DNA of 64,000 nucleotides from Piezodorus guildinii (Eukaryota; Arthropoda; Insecta; Hemiptera; Pentatomidae). The stretch lies in NCBI GenBank assembly GCA_023052935.1, contig CM041292.1, positions 107,873,906-107,937,905 on the forward strand, read 5' to 3'. The position numbers and the translations under genes were made by a program. Within the stretch, counting starts at the first letter, position 1. The number at the start of each line of letters is the position of its first letter. Under the pieces are notes generated by a model that was not told where the DNA came from, ran no database searches, and was given only the letters and a program-made list of their open reading frames with translations. This document shows positions 1 to 10,830 of the stretch, piece after piece.

Positions 1-261
1 TCTTATCCGCCAGATCGTGCGAACGTTGGTAAGGGATGTTTTCAATAAATATCCACTTGCATTGTAATCCGGTAATTTTTCAATATTATTTAATAGATAA
101 AAAATAATTAATTTATTTATAAGAAAATAAGTTTTTTTTTTTTTACAATTGATGAATCCGAAGAGATAGCAAAACAGACAAAATACCCGTAAAAAGGCTA
201 TTTAAAATATAATTTTAATGAGAAAATCCTATAATCAAAGTAAACTTCAAATAGTACCTTA

Positions 262-330
<69 letters not shown>

Positions 331-2807
331 GTAGTTCTAAAAATCAATTCTTAATTTATTATTTGTTAAACTATTTCTTTGAATTATTTGTATATTTAGT
401 CAGATGGGGAGAGTATAATATATGTTATGGTGGCACTACCCGATTTTTTTTCTAACCTCAACTCAGTTTTTTCTTGTGCCACATCAGATGGTTCTTGTAG
501 AGAGGTCCCCTAGGCACGACTATCATGACCTGCATCTTTTACCAAAGCTTCACTTCTCTTGGGACAAAAAGGAAAACTCAGAACTTAAAAATAACGAATA
601 ATCCTTAGTAATAATGTGTTATCATTATTATTTATAATATAATAATTGTGTGAACGATAGTATGTAAAAATGAAATTTTTTCCAAAAGATTCATTGTTTT
701 TTTTATTCACTAGTGTTGTCGATACACTATTCTTTTGATCATTAGTGTAATTAATTTTGCATCAGAATTCAACCAAGCAGTATTAGAATAACTAGTAATA
801 ATATTTGTTTATACATTTTAACATCGAAAAAAACATTGCCTGATAAGTCCATTTAAAAATAGCCATTTAATATATTTTTTTAATATTATACAAATTTTTC
901 ATTTTTATTTTTCACTGATTTTTTGTAGGGCGCTGAATGAGATGCTTAAATGTAAAAACACACTTATGCAACTGCTGAAAGTTACACACTATTCTAGTCC
1001 ATAGAAAGCTTTTATAATTATAATGACTTATAGTTGTTAGTCTGTAATTCATTTAAAAAATCTATTTAAAAAGAGCGTGCTTTGTGAAAGCAGAATTTTC
1101 CTTTAGACTTGGCTTGATTGCTGGCTTACATAGGCTTTTTCAGGGCTTCAAGTTTCCTTCTCTAAGTAATTGTAAAACCAATTTTTAAAACAAATTACTT
1201 AACAGCGATCAATAAATTTCGTTGGTTAATCTCCTGAGTGAAAGAATCTATTCTTTCAAAGAAAATTAACTATAATAATAGTTACCAGTTACAGCTATTC
1301 GTAAATCATATCAAGATAATAATATAAATAATGAAATATCGTTGCACATATTCCCAGGCACTTTAGTCGTACTCCATTTAACTTATTTTTCTGTTATTAG
1401 TTTTTTATTTACGATGCTTTAGGTTCTGTTTCGTTTTTATTTATTTTACTATACGATTTAGTGACCATAAAATATGAATTCTAATAACTCCTATTATTAT
1501 TCTTGACATTCATAAATGACAATATATTTAATTCTGGCATATATTACATCATTTTGAGAGAGTATTTTGTGAACCAGTATAGAAAAAATAAAACTCATTT
1601 TTTTTTTTTTTTTTGTTTCTCGTCCTAAACAAAAATAGTGGTGATGAGATTTTTGAACCAAGCTGCTAGCCAAGGACAAAACGCCCTCTCCTTGTGATCA
1701 AGCGAAGGTCTCGTATATGTCCTGCCTCACCTGGCTTAGGTTTTGGTCTCTCTTGCCAAAAAATTATTTGTTTTTCAAAACCCCCACCCTTTCCCTACCC
1801 AAGTTTTATGGGAAGGGAATCTAATCAGATTTTTTATATCTGACACAGAAAAAAAAAATGATGAAAATGAGAAACTATGACGATTTGACTTAAATTATTT
1901 CTTTAAAGTACATTACAATGTTTTTTTTTATAGTTTACTGTTTTTTTATTTTTATTTTTATTATTAAATAATTTCTTTTTCTTTGTTTGGTTGGAGGATT
2001 AGTGATTGTTTTGCAACAAAAGGTTTTATAACCAATTAAAAAATGTTTTACATAAATAAGAAGTAATTAATGGTGGATTTAAATAATAATGCAAATGGCG
2101 TTATTAAATAAATTGTGAAATAGAGTTTTGTTTTTCTTAAAAATGAATCATTATTAAAATACTGGCTTACAATTAGATACATTTCAAAAATTGAAACTTT
2201 AAAGCCACGGAAATCATACTTTGTTATGTTCAGAAGTGTGTGCATACTTTAGTCAAATGGAAATTAAGGTATACGTGAGGAACTTAAACTGAAGAAGAGA
2301 TAAAATTGATTTAATTCCATTACAAACAGATTGGAGCTAATAAAGTGCAAATAATTAATGGTGATTGGAAATAACATCGTATTTCTGTGTTGTAAAATAT
2401 ATTATTGTAAACAAGAGTTCTATTTTACACGCCATTCTGAACGGCGGTTCCAACGAATGAGTCAATGCTTTAAAATATTTGTTTATCTAATACGTACTCA
2501 AAATTGAAACATTTTAGAAACTGAAATCAATATTACATGTAGGGATTTGAATTGAAATATTTAATATGTCCACACAATTCGAAAACGTGCTTTTGAAGTA
2601 TTTGATTTGATTTAAATTTTATTAAATTTAAAGCAAATTAAATTTAATAACCCGCGAATGATGTTAAAAGCGAATATATTGTGATATGTTGCTTCTAGAT
2701 TGTAATATTATTTTATATTATTATTATTTTATATAAAAAATAATAATTTTAAGAAAATAACCAATTTCTTCTGAAATATATTTTCTTTAAATTCATTTTA
2801 AAAAACG
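1..2807. other. AT-rich spacer, no gene seen
   Basis: Apart from the (AT)n tract, only short poly(A/T) runs. 1640-1760 is a little GC-richer (CCTGCCTCACCTGGCTTAGG) but matches nothing I can name. 3013-3885 is likewise empty. Confidence 0.5.
268..328. repeat. (AT)n microsatellite
   Basis: About 60 bp of alternating AT with one interruption (ATTATA) near the middle. Confidence 0.9.
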
Positions 2808-3012
2808 CTACAAATTATTACACAATGATTTATTATTTCCGAATAACTATATCAGGGTATAACTGTTTATAAAGTTAGATAGGCAATTAAGTAATTTGAA
2901 AAGTAAGAAATAATTCAAATAATAATAGCAAATCACCACTGCTAATTTCAAAATATCTCTGCTAGTTCTTAACTAATTTCAATTATTCTTTTTTCATTTT
3001 GTAGAAAATTTA
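2808..3012 (+). repeat. Family Y dispersed repeat
   Basis: Shares CAAATTATTACACAATG, TTTATTATTTCC, AGGGTATAAC, TCTCTGCTAGTTCTTAAC and TTCTTTTTTCATTTTGTAGA with 19383-19605 and, more loosely, with 33490-33700. Reverse-orientation pieces are at 10330-10450 and 17835-17955. Class unknown. Confidence 0.6.
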
Positions 3013-3887
3013 ATTCTCTATGAAATGATTTTTTTTGTTGTATTTATTTATTTAATAATTAGAAGAAACAGATTTTTTTTTTTTTATTCGTTATTCGGGT
3101 TCTGATCAAATTTTGAAGGGGTATTTTTTTATTTTCGGTCGATTACTAAGGTTCACTGTTGAAAATAATAAAATTGTCGAAGGGATTTCATATATTTATA
3201 TAAGCATAATTGAAACTCTGTAAATTATTTGACTTTACTACATTCATTACATCGTAAATTAAAAAATTATTTTCTTGTTTTTATAATTCATTTCCTGTCA
3301 GGATTTATGTACGATCACGTTCTCTTTACGAGACTATATTATTTATAATCTGGTAAAAATGTTAATCACTCGAAAACCAAAGCTATTTGAAGGAAGAAAT
3401 CATTCATGTCAGTTGTTGCAATAAATTCCACAGCTCGTATGTAAATCCTGCTCTTCAGGTCAACGATAAATGCAAGGGAGTGGTGGGGAAGATTTCTTCT
3501 CCTAGTGAAATTGCGTCTGATGAAACTTTTTCCAAGGTTTTATCACTTCGAAAACTTATCGTTCTGCTTTATACAATCTTACTGGAAGTTTCAAAATATC
3601 TAAAATACTTTCTCATCTTTCTTTACGCCCAAAATAGAGATCTTATTTCCTAAAAAAGATTTTTCGCAGTAATACAGAGATATTCTAAATCCTGGTTATT
3701 TATATGTATTTATTCCTTCAGTGTGCACACCAATACTGTTATTAGTTCATGCTTATGATAATTTATTACTTTTATTCTAGTTCAGCTTTTCATTGTGTGG
3801 TTAGTTGTAAAATAAATGGAACAGAGATATTTAATTTAGGTATTATCAAAATGTCATTTATATAACCAAACCGTTTTTAATTTCTAC

Positions 3888-4205
3888 TAGCTGACCCGAG
3901 AGACGATGTCCTGTCTGAACTATGTCTTAGCAAAATCGGTCAAGCCGTTCACGCGTGATGCGATGACCAAGGAAAAGGGAGATTCATTTTTATATATATA
4001 TAGATAGAGCGATTATTATTACCTTTAAAAATATTAACAAAAAAAAATCTACCAAAGTAACTTTTCTCATTTTTTCTTTCGTAAAATCCTTTTCCTGATC
4101 GATTTAAATATAACAAAAAAAGAATTAGAGAAATCGGTCAAGCTGTTTATGCGTAATGTGATGGCCAAGGAAAAAGACGATCCATTTTTATATATACAGA
4201 TTTAC
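3888..4205. repeat. Two RTE-like retroelement tails in tandem
   Basis: 3888-4005 begins CTAGCTGACCCGAGAGACG and ends in TTTTATATATATATAG; 4125-4203 repeats its second half (AAATCGGTCAAGC, GTGATGGCCAAGGAAAAAG, ATTTTTATATATACAGA). Openings of this CTAGCTGACCCG form and their TATATA ends are widespread in insect genomes in RTE-related repeats. Confidence 0.5.
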
Positions 4206-4532
4206 AGTTTTTAATTTTTTTTAAAGTGGAGGAACCAACTACTGCTCAACAGCAATAATTTTTTTGACTTTCTCCTGGTGTAAAAGTTTTTGTTTGTTTG
4301 CATTCTCACGAATAATGCTGCTTACCTTGGCCCATTGTAAGGTTAAGAAATGCATGATTCAGTCCATAAAAACAAGTATAAAACAAAACCAGTTTATTAA
4401 GAACTTACGCAAGAGATAAATGCATAACAGATTTTTGTTTTTAACTTAATTCTTTACGTTTCATTAATAAAATATTTAGGAATATTGATGTTTTAACGTA
4501 TTTCGCATTCTCTATATGTTATATTATTTAAA

Positions 4533-4884
4533 AGAGGAAGATGGTTGGGGGTGCGGTCATAAATTAAAACCACACAATTAAAAATAAGAGTTATTTTTAT
4601 TATGTGCCGACGTTTCGGCCTACAATGTGGGCCTTCATCAGGGCTAAAAGAAACAAGATAACAACCAATGTAATTAGACTTAATAATGCGTTAGGTATAT
4701 AATAATAATATGACAGTAATAAATTATGGGAACATAAATAATATTAAATGTAAAATGATAAAAGATGACAACTATAAAGTATGGAAATAAGGTGACAGTT
4801 ATAAAGTATGGAAATAAACAAAATTAAGATGATAGTTATAAAGTATGGAAGTAGACATAATTGAGATGATAATATTGTAATTTA
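4533..4884 (-). repeat. PLE left inverted terminal repeat (pLTR, inverted)
   Basis: Reverse complement of about 6745-7091 with few differences. Within it the unit TATAAAGTATGGAA occurs three times (about 4775-4850), a short internal tandem repeat mirrored in the right arm. It also carries the minus-strand hammerhead core at 4606-4644. Confidence 0.85.
4606..4644 (-). ncRNA. Hammerhead ribozyme motif in PLE left end
   Basis: Minus-strand copy of the motif at 6983-7021, with the same GCC/GGC stem I, CTGATGA, GGCC hairpin, GAAAC and GTC. Because the left repeat is inverted, this ribozyme would form only in antisense transcripts of the element. Confidence 0.72.
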
Positions 4885-5934
4885 ATGAAACTTTTTCCTC
4901 TCGCCCCTGACCTCGCCAATATTGTCCTTAACGATTTACTAAATTTGATAATCCCTCAGTTTCCTGAGGATATTATTCTTATTAAAAAATACGTAGACGA
5001 CCTCCTCCTTGTTCTTAACCCCGACAAAATTACTGACATACTTTTAGCCTTTAACTCTTACCACCCCCGCCTACATTTTACCGCTGAATCCGAAACTAAC
5101 AATTCCCTCCCATTTCTTGACCTCCTCATCATTAGAAACCCTAATAACACAATATCCACTGACTGGTACACAAAACCGACTTACTCTGGCAGACTATTAA
5201 ACTTTTATTCCCAACATCCCCATCATCAAAAAATTAACGTTGCTAAAAATCTTATACACCGAAGCCTTTTCCTTTCCGATCCCCGTTTCCACGACATCAA
5301 CATTAACCGCATAAAGACAATTCTCCTGGCCAATAACTTCCCTACCGTGATCATAAACAAACTTATAAATAACTACAGAAATCAGTCTCAACCTCAATTA
5401 ACCTCTCTTTCTACTCCATCATCATCACCAACTCTCTTATATAGATCCGTACCTTACATTCCCTCTCTTTCAGAAAAAATTAAAAAATCATTAAAATCCT
5501 TCTATCCAAACCTCAGACTTGCTTTAAAATCCCACTACAAACTCTCCAATATTTACAGCCGACTTAAAGACAGTATACCAACAGACCACCGTTCAAAAAT
5601 TGTTTATAGAGTCCCTTGCGGAACTCCTAATTGCAACTCTGCCTATATTGGTGAAACCAAAAACCTTCTCAAAGATCGCATCACCCGACACAAATATACA
5701 ATTTCCTCTAAAAATTCTACCGCTTCAAAACTTTCAGAACATTCCTTAACCCTTAACCATTCCTTTGATTTTGATAAAACATCCATTCTTGCCACTGTTC
5801 CCAACCATGACAAACGACTCATTACAGAATGCATTTACATACAACTAGAACCCCTTCCTGTTAATCAAAAGACTGACAAACATAACTTGTCACTAGCTTA
5901 TTCCCAAATATTAAATTTAATAAAGCATCCCTAG
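4885..5934 (+). CDS. PLE reverse transcriptase C-terminal half plus GIY-YIG endonuclease (5'-truncated)
   Basis: A 349-codon uninterrupted frame. It opens with FPLAPDLANIVLNDL, resembling RT motif B, then YVDD at residues 36-39, the catalytic motif C with both aspartates. The thumb-like segment WYTKPTYSGRLLNFYS (94-109) and the following HP...K...VAKNLIHRS are typical of Penelope RTs. The C-terminus is a GIY-YIG nuclease: IVYRVPC at 239-245, AYIGET at 253-258, R265 and R268, and E315 as the likely metal ligand; C245/C250 and H286/H292 fit the CCHH zinc motif of PLE endonucleases. Fingers, palm motifs 1-3 and N-terminal sequence are missing; the ATG lies where the inverted repeat meets the body and is probably not the native start. 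The intact frame suggests a fairly recent insertion. Confidence 0.9.
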   Translation: MKLFPLAPDLANIVLNDLLNLIIPQFPEDIILIKKYVDDLLLVLNPDKITDILLAFNSYHPRLHFTAESETNNSLPFLDLLIIRNPNNTISTDWYTKPTYSGRLLNFYSQHPHHQKINVAKNLIHRSLFLSDPRFHDININRIKTILLANNFPTVIINKLINNYRNQSQPQLTSLSTPSSSPTLLYRSVPYIPSLSEKIKKSLKSFYPNLRLALKSHYKLSNIYSRLKDSIPTDHRSKIVYRVPCGTPNCNSAYIGETKNLLKDRITRHKYTISSKNSTASKLSEHSLTLNHSFDFDKTSILATVPNHDKRLITECIYIQLEPLPVNQKTDKHNLSLAYSQILNLIKHP

Positions 5935-6744
5935 CTCATTTTTTAAACAACCACCTGATCATCTCTTCATAATTTTATTTTTATTTATTTATTATCAATT
6001 TTTTATTTATATATTTATTTAATTTTCGTACTCCCCTTTTTTATTTATTTATTTGTTTACCTACTAGATTACTGTTTATTTATCATTTCCTTCGACAGCT
6101 CCTTATCGTCATTCGTTATTACCTTATCATCATTCATCATTTATTATCGTCATCCGTTATTACTTAAAATCTTTTAATCTTTACCTCGTCACTATTTCTT
6201 ACAATTTTATCAAATACTCATAAGTAATAACTCAAGTACTCTCAAGTAATGACTTTTGGCTATTTTTTAACAATCGAATCAGTAAACATAACTTAGCTTC
6301 TTGGAATTTTCCTAACGGACATTCTAGTTCTCATATTTTCCGTTCCACGCAATGAGCGTTTTTTAAACTGAGAAACATCACTTCGTAGGCAACGCTTGCA
6401 CGTCATGTATGTATATTTTTTTCTTATTTATAAGGGTCTTTTTTCATCGCCCATTTCTTTCTCCCCCTTTCCATACTCATATATTTCTCCATTACATATC
6501 CTGACATATAATTATTAGTTTAATATTACATTATTTTAAAATTTAAATTATTATTTTTTATTCATACTGTTTCTCTTTTGTAATGACTATATTTTTTTTA
6601 TATATTACCTATACTCTTAACTATGTTTTTAATATATTACCGTCATATATCAACTCATAATTGTTAATATTTAAAATTTTAATTGTTCACATATTTTTCC
6701 TTTATCATTTTTTTCATTTACTGAGTCTCTATTTATATATTCTC

Positions 6745-7127
6745 ATTACAATATTATCATCTCAATTATGTCTACTTCCATACTTTATAACTATCATCTT
6801 AATTTTGTTTATTTCCATACTTTATAACTGTCACCTTATTTCTATACTTTATAATTGTCATCTTATTATCATTTTACATTTAATATTATTTATGTTCCCA
6901 TAATTTATTACTGTCATATTATTATTATATACCTAACGCATTATTAAGTCTAATTACATTGGTTGTTATCTTGTTTCTTTTAGCCCTGATGAAGGCCCAC
7001 ATTGTAGGCCGAAACGTCGGCACATAATAAAAATAACTCTTATTTTTAATTGTGTGGTTTTAATTTATGACCGCACCCCCAACCATCTTCCTCATCTAAT
7101 TTCTCTACGGTCAACAAAACTCCATCA
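6745..7127 (+). repeat. PLE right terminal repeat (pLTR) with 3' extension
   Basis: Mirror of the left arm, in the same sense as the RT frame. Beyond the end of the inverted repeat at 7091 there are about 36 extra bases up to the target duplication. Part of this extension (TTCTCTACGGTCAAC) resembles the tail of the 299-bp foldback elements (TTTCTACAGTCGAC), linking the two families. Confidence 0.8.
6983..7021 (+). ncRNA. Hammerhead ribozyme motif in PLE right end
   Basis: Order of elements: stem I strand GCC (6983-6985), core CTGATGA (6986-6992), one unpaired A, hairpin GGCC...GGCC with a 9-nt loop, core GAAAC (7011-7015), cleavage triplet GTC (7016-7018), stem I return strand GGC (7019-7021). 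This is the type I hammerhead layout reported for PLE ends, with an almost absent stem III. ACGT around the cleavage site is palindromic, so activity may need a dimer. The extra base after CTGATGA departs from the textbook core. Motif presence is seen; activity is not shown. Confidence 0.75.
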
Positions 7128-7141
7128 TTATATTATTTAAA

Positions 7142-8922
7142 GTTTTTTTTTATCATCTGAACTTATTTCTTGTATTTTAAATACTTTTATCTGCTACTAT
7201 AAAATTTAATAGTATTCTCTACAAGTGAAACACCTACGTAGTCAGCTGCCACCGTGATGGTGTTTGCCATATTGTGTAGGCAGCGTTACGTAATTCTAGG
7301 TCCCGTCCTTACCTGAGCCCTAAAAAAATAATAGTGTTTCAGTTGTACATGTACTATAGTTACCAACTGGTGTCCTGTAATGCTACCACTGTAGTAAGCA
7401 TATATATCTTTTGTAGTAGAAAACTATTCCAATATGATAACCATGACCCATAACCCAGGGATATTAGAAAATATAATACATCTCTTATAATTATTCCCAA
7501 AGAATTAGATGGCTTATGTTTGCAAAGTCTAAAAAAAATGACTCTGATATCTTCTATCAATTATCTTATTGTTTTCTTTGTGTTTCGGATTTCTTTGTTG
7601 CTCCCCTTTTCCTAACTGTTATCTATTCTTTCTCTTAATGAATCATCTCAACTGACGCATTCAGTTTATTTCTTATCCTCAGCTATTTTTTAGAGCAGCC
7701 ATGGAACAATAAGAAAGGTTGTAAAGAGAACTGGTGGATCCGAGTTGGGATGAGGACGTGTTACACGACGCGGAACCACTGACCTTAGTTCCGTTTCCAT
7801 AGGCGACGCAGTGGGGATTTCAGCTCACTCAGCCGGCACTCTCTACGATGGCCTCTCTCATACACGGATTATCCAACATAAATTCGGTGTTTGTTTATCA
7901 AGAAACATGCAAATATCGTCTTTAACGATGGTTCCCTACAAAATATTTTCACGGACTTCATCTGATCATTAAATGGCCAAAAAACAATAATAAAACAACC
8001 TGTACCTCAACAACAACTTATGAGGGGTCTTATACCCACTTTATTGAGGCTGGGTATGCCGCAGGAGGGTCTGTCTCCATACACGAGGATCGCCTCACAG
8101 CTGAAATAACAGAACAAATAATAGTCCAACAACTGAGGCAATGTAATACATGGACAAAGATATTTTGATACCTATAACACCTACAGGCATCTACCAGCTT
8201 TCAAATTGAAGCGTATTCATTGCCCATTAATGTATATTATAATGAGTATTTTCGTATAACGTGTTGTTTCTGTAACATTTACCTTCTTAATGTTAAAATG
8301 AGCTCAATTCCTGTATTTAGGACCCAATGTATTACATGGACAAAGATATCTTGATACCTATAAAACCTACTATATACTAAATTAATAAATATGAAACTAT
8401 TGAACTACTTATAATGAAATAAACTATCAGACATCGCACCATATAATGAGTCTATATAATAAAATAATAGTGATTTTAATGAAGATTTTTTTTTTTTGTA
8501 ATTTGTAGAAAAACTCCTTAAAGAGCCTTTTTGAAAGTTTCAAAGGGAATAACAATATGTTTTAAAAAAACAAGGACTGATCAAGATGTAGTTTTTTTTA
8601 GAGAAATGGGGAGGCCTTACCAACTCCATATGTATATTCGAATTCTTTCGCAATGAGAAAGAAAACTTAAATCACGTTAAACGCAAAATAGAGTTTGATT
8701 ATACAATTACAAAAACAAATAAACCAAAATCTTTGGAATAGTATATAGTTATAAAGTGGCTCTTCTGGCAAGTATATTTTGCTAAATAAGTTGCTATAAC
8801 ACCTTTGTTATATAGCTATCTTAAATATAAAACTTCGGTTTTAAACGACTTGATTTATGGTGGTTTTAGCGCTAGATTTGTCACATAATAAACACACGCT
8901 GACAGACCATTTTGCTGTACTT
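7142..8922. other. Spacer between the PLE and the duplicated block
   Basis: Contains a GC-richer stretch at about 7690-7870 (GGATGAGGACGTGTTACACG) and the short frame at 8005. A short piece at about 8750-8770 (TATAAAGTGGCTCTTCTG) matches family X. No gene assigned. Confidence 0.45.
8005..8168 (+). other. Short unexplained open frame and local duplication
   Basis: From about 8007 one plus-strand frame without ATG reads TTTYEGSYTHFIEAGYAAGG then SVSIHEDRLTAEITEQ to a stop at 8166-8168. Base composition is more balanced than the surroundings, so it may be a decayed exon or transposase piece. Its final ~45 bp (AATGTAATACATGGACAAAG and ATACCTATAACACCTAC) recurs at 8327-8370. I do not recognise the protein. 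Confidence 0.3.
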
Positions 8923-9047
8923 TGTTATGTAATGTTCTACTTTGTTAGACCTCACTACATTTCGTTTGGAGGTAATTAAAAGTAATAATAAACTATTATA
9001 GGTGGTATAGTCAGGAATCAGTTATTTTTTGAAAAAATTTTTAATTT

Positions 9048-9089
9048 TGCCAACGTTTCGGCTCAAGCTTGTGAGCCATCATCAGGGCA
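9048..9089 (-). ncRNA. Hammerhead motif, foldback copy A left arm
   Basis: Minus-strand motif with the best stem II of the set: GGCTC pairs perfectly with GAGCC around an 8-nt loop. The other arms have mutated one side of this stem to GGCGC. Stem I TGCC/GGCA and the GTT triplet are as in the right arm. Confidence 0.7.
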
Positions 9090-9170
9090 TTACTGAGCCA
9101 TGTCCAAGCATAAACTGAGTCGTTTATGCCTTTATAACTACTCAGTTTATGCTTGGACATGGCTCAGCAA

Positions 9171-9212
9171 TGCCCTGATGATGGCGCACAAGCTTGAGCC
9201 GAAACGTTGGCA
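9171..9212 (+). ncRNA. Hammerhead motif, foldback copy A right arm
   Basis: Stem I TGCC/GGCA (9171-9174 with 9209-9212), CTGATGA 9175-9181, hairpin GGC...GCC, GAAAC 9201-9205, triplet GTT 9206-9208. AACGTT at the cleavage site is a perfect palindrome, suitable for stem III formation between two molecules. Confidence 0.7.
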
Positions 9213-9762
9213 AAATTAATTTTTTTTTCAAAAAATTACTGATTCCTGACTATACCACCTATAATAGTTTCTACAGTCGACTATACATTATCAAAGTAAT
9301 AATAAACATTATAAAATAAATACATAATAATAATTAATTTAATTATCATCACGTTCAGATCGGTCTTATTTTTTTATTTTTGTCTTCGGATTATTCATAT
9401 TCGCCAGCGTTGAAAAACCTTAAATTTGAGTTGTGCGTATTAACTTAATATCAATTAACTCCTGAATAAGTAGTTATTCTAAAAGACAAGGCCAATTAAA
9501 AATGTAAAAACAGTAAAGCAATATAAACTTATATTAAAAAAAAAAATGTCTAATTTCAATAATTTAACACTTTTCGACCCTTGTATTTATTCCGTTCATT
9601 GGTTCATAAAACTACTGATGTTAATGGAAATGGTACAAAAATACACTATTTAAAGGGCCTTCCTATTTCGAGTCTATTTTACTGGTAATCATCGTTGCTT
9701 TACTTGGAATAGTATCTGATTTAAAAATAAACTGTTTATACTTCCGACACGAGGCAGCATAT

Positions 9763-10015
9763 TTCCAGTAACAGGTAGGAGCCACTTCAACTCGCTGTAT
9801 AAGTGGGTCACTGAAGACCTCTTCGAGGTGCCAAAGATAAATCTTATGAACATGTTCATGATACGCTTGAGTCTGTCTTCGAGCACCTTTGGGAGGCCAC
9901 CATATACCACACAGCAATAATCGAAGTGGGGGAATATTAATGAGGAGACGAGAAGCTTACGGGTGGGAAGAGGGAGAAGATGGCGGGAACGATGAAAAAA
10001 CTTTTTATATATTAC
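9763..10015 (-). pseudogene. LINE RT fragment inside duplicated block
   Basis: Same CR1-like coding sequence as at 17262-17510, from the LLVSSLIFPHFDYC segment to LKWLLPVT. It is cut at 9763 where unit A is joined, so the C-terminus and 3' UTR are missing and the frame runs into unrelated residues. Confidence 0.75.
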
Positions 10016-10329
10016 GCTTGTTATATAATAAATAATACAAACAACTAATTTCTTACTTCTGATATTTTTTAATATCAGTAGATAACTGAGAACATTTTGT
10101 CTTCTCTTTTTCCAAGGCTGCAAGAACTACTTTAAGTTCATTTTTGAAGATAGAGAAAAAGAAAAAAATATTGTTTCTTAACCTAAAAACCGCGAATAAT
10201 TATATAAAAGAGAAAAAAGAAATGAAAATAAACCAAAAATTGAAATTTTTCACATAAATACGCTTATAACTCAGTTATTTTTGAAGATAGAGAAAAGTGT
10301 GTATAGAGTTTTAGAATTAGTAAAGCGTG

Positions 10330-10450
10330 ATAAATTAAAAAATGCTTTTCATATTACTTAATTGCCTATCAACAGCCATATAAACAGGTTTACCCTGATA
10401 TTGTTACTTGGAAATAATAAACCATTGTGTAATAATTTGCAGCGTTTTTA
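10330..10450 (-). repeat. Family Y fragment in duplicated block D
   Basis: Reverse complement carries CAAATTATTACACAATGG, TTTATTATTTCC, AATATCAGGGTAAACC and AGGCAATTAAGTAAT. The same piece recurs in D' at about 17835-17955 as part of the block duplication. Confidence 0.6.
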
Positions 10451-10830
10451 AAAATGCCACAGCATTTTCTTTAGAATAAATGTATTTTGCTTGGTTTTTG
10501 GTAGTTTGATGCAAGGGTGAAATATTCTTGAAAGCAGTTCTATTGGCCTGAGACAGTAAGTATTGCTTGAGCTAGCGGAGGGGTCCTAACAGTGGGGAAA
10601 ACCGAGTTTATTGCCCCTCACTCCAGTACCTATGGCTCAGCTCATCCTTGTATTGTAGCTCTTTTTCTTCTGGAAAACCTTCCTGGAATAATATTATTTA
10701 CAGATTGTTATGTAATGTTCTACTTTGTTAGACCTCACTACATTTCGTTTGGAGGTAATTAAAAGTAATAATAAACTATTATAGGTGGTATAGTCAGGAA
10801 TCAGTCATTTTTTGAAATCTGTTTAAATTT

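Larger units (their letters stand above)
4533..7127 (+). mobile_element. Penelope-like element, 5'-truncated, with inverted terminal repeats
   Basis: A 2.6-kb insertion bounded by the 14-bp direct repeat TTATATTATTTAAA (4519-4532 and 7128-7141), read as the target-site duplication. The ends (4533-4884 and about 6745-7091) form a nearly perfect ~350-bp inverted repeat, the inverted form of the LTR-like ends seen in many PLEs. The right end has about 36 extra bases (7092-7127) absent on the left; Penelope elements are known for such a short extension next to the target. The body starts abruptly inside the reverse transcriptase around motif B, so the copy is 5'-truncated and cannot move alone. 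The 3' body (5935-6745) is pyrimidine- and AT-rich non-coding DNA. Confidence 0.88.
8994..9292. mobile_element. 299-bp foldback (body-less PLE) copy A
   Basis: An almost complete palindrome: arms of about 130 bp meet at a short centre near 9125-9140. Both sides show the perfect 15-bp direct repeat AAAGTAATAATAAAC (8979-8993 and 9293-9307). The right end has a tail of about 25 nt beyond the palindrome, as in the PLE at 4533. Each arm contains a hammerhead core. I infer a PLE derivative made of two inverted termini without RT; it has no coding capacity. Copies B and C are nearly identical and have the same flanks. Confidence 0.82.
8923..10707. repeat. 1.79-kb duplicated block, first unit (A + D)
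   Basis: 8923-9762 (A) is repeated at 10708-11551 (B) and 18200-19047 (C). 9763-10707 (D) is repeated at 17262-18199. D followed by B matches 17262-19047 end to end. A joins D at a short shared TTTCC, so A-D-B reads as a head-to-tail partial tandem of one ~1785-bp unit. It contains a foldback element, the 5' part of a CR1-like LINE fragment and unassigned AT-rich sequence. Confidence 0.85.

Noticed and set aside
5197..5834. Minus-strand open frames across the PLE coding region
   Set aside because: They are antisense shadows of the 349-codon RT/endonuclease frame, which has catalytic motifs; the antisense peptides have none.
6661..6903. 80-codon plus-strand frame in the PLE 3' part
   Set aside because: Encodes only hydrophobic low-complexity sequence running into the inverted terminal repeat; its codons are T-rich non-coding DNA.
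9663..9917. Minus-strand 84-codon frame over the LINE fragment (and its twin at 17179-17409)
   Set aside because: A shifted reading of the CR1-like RT sequence; the correct frame gives the recognised LINE motifs.
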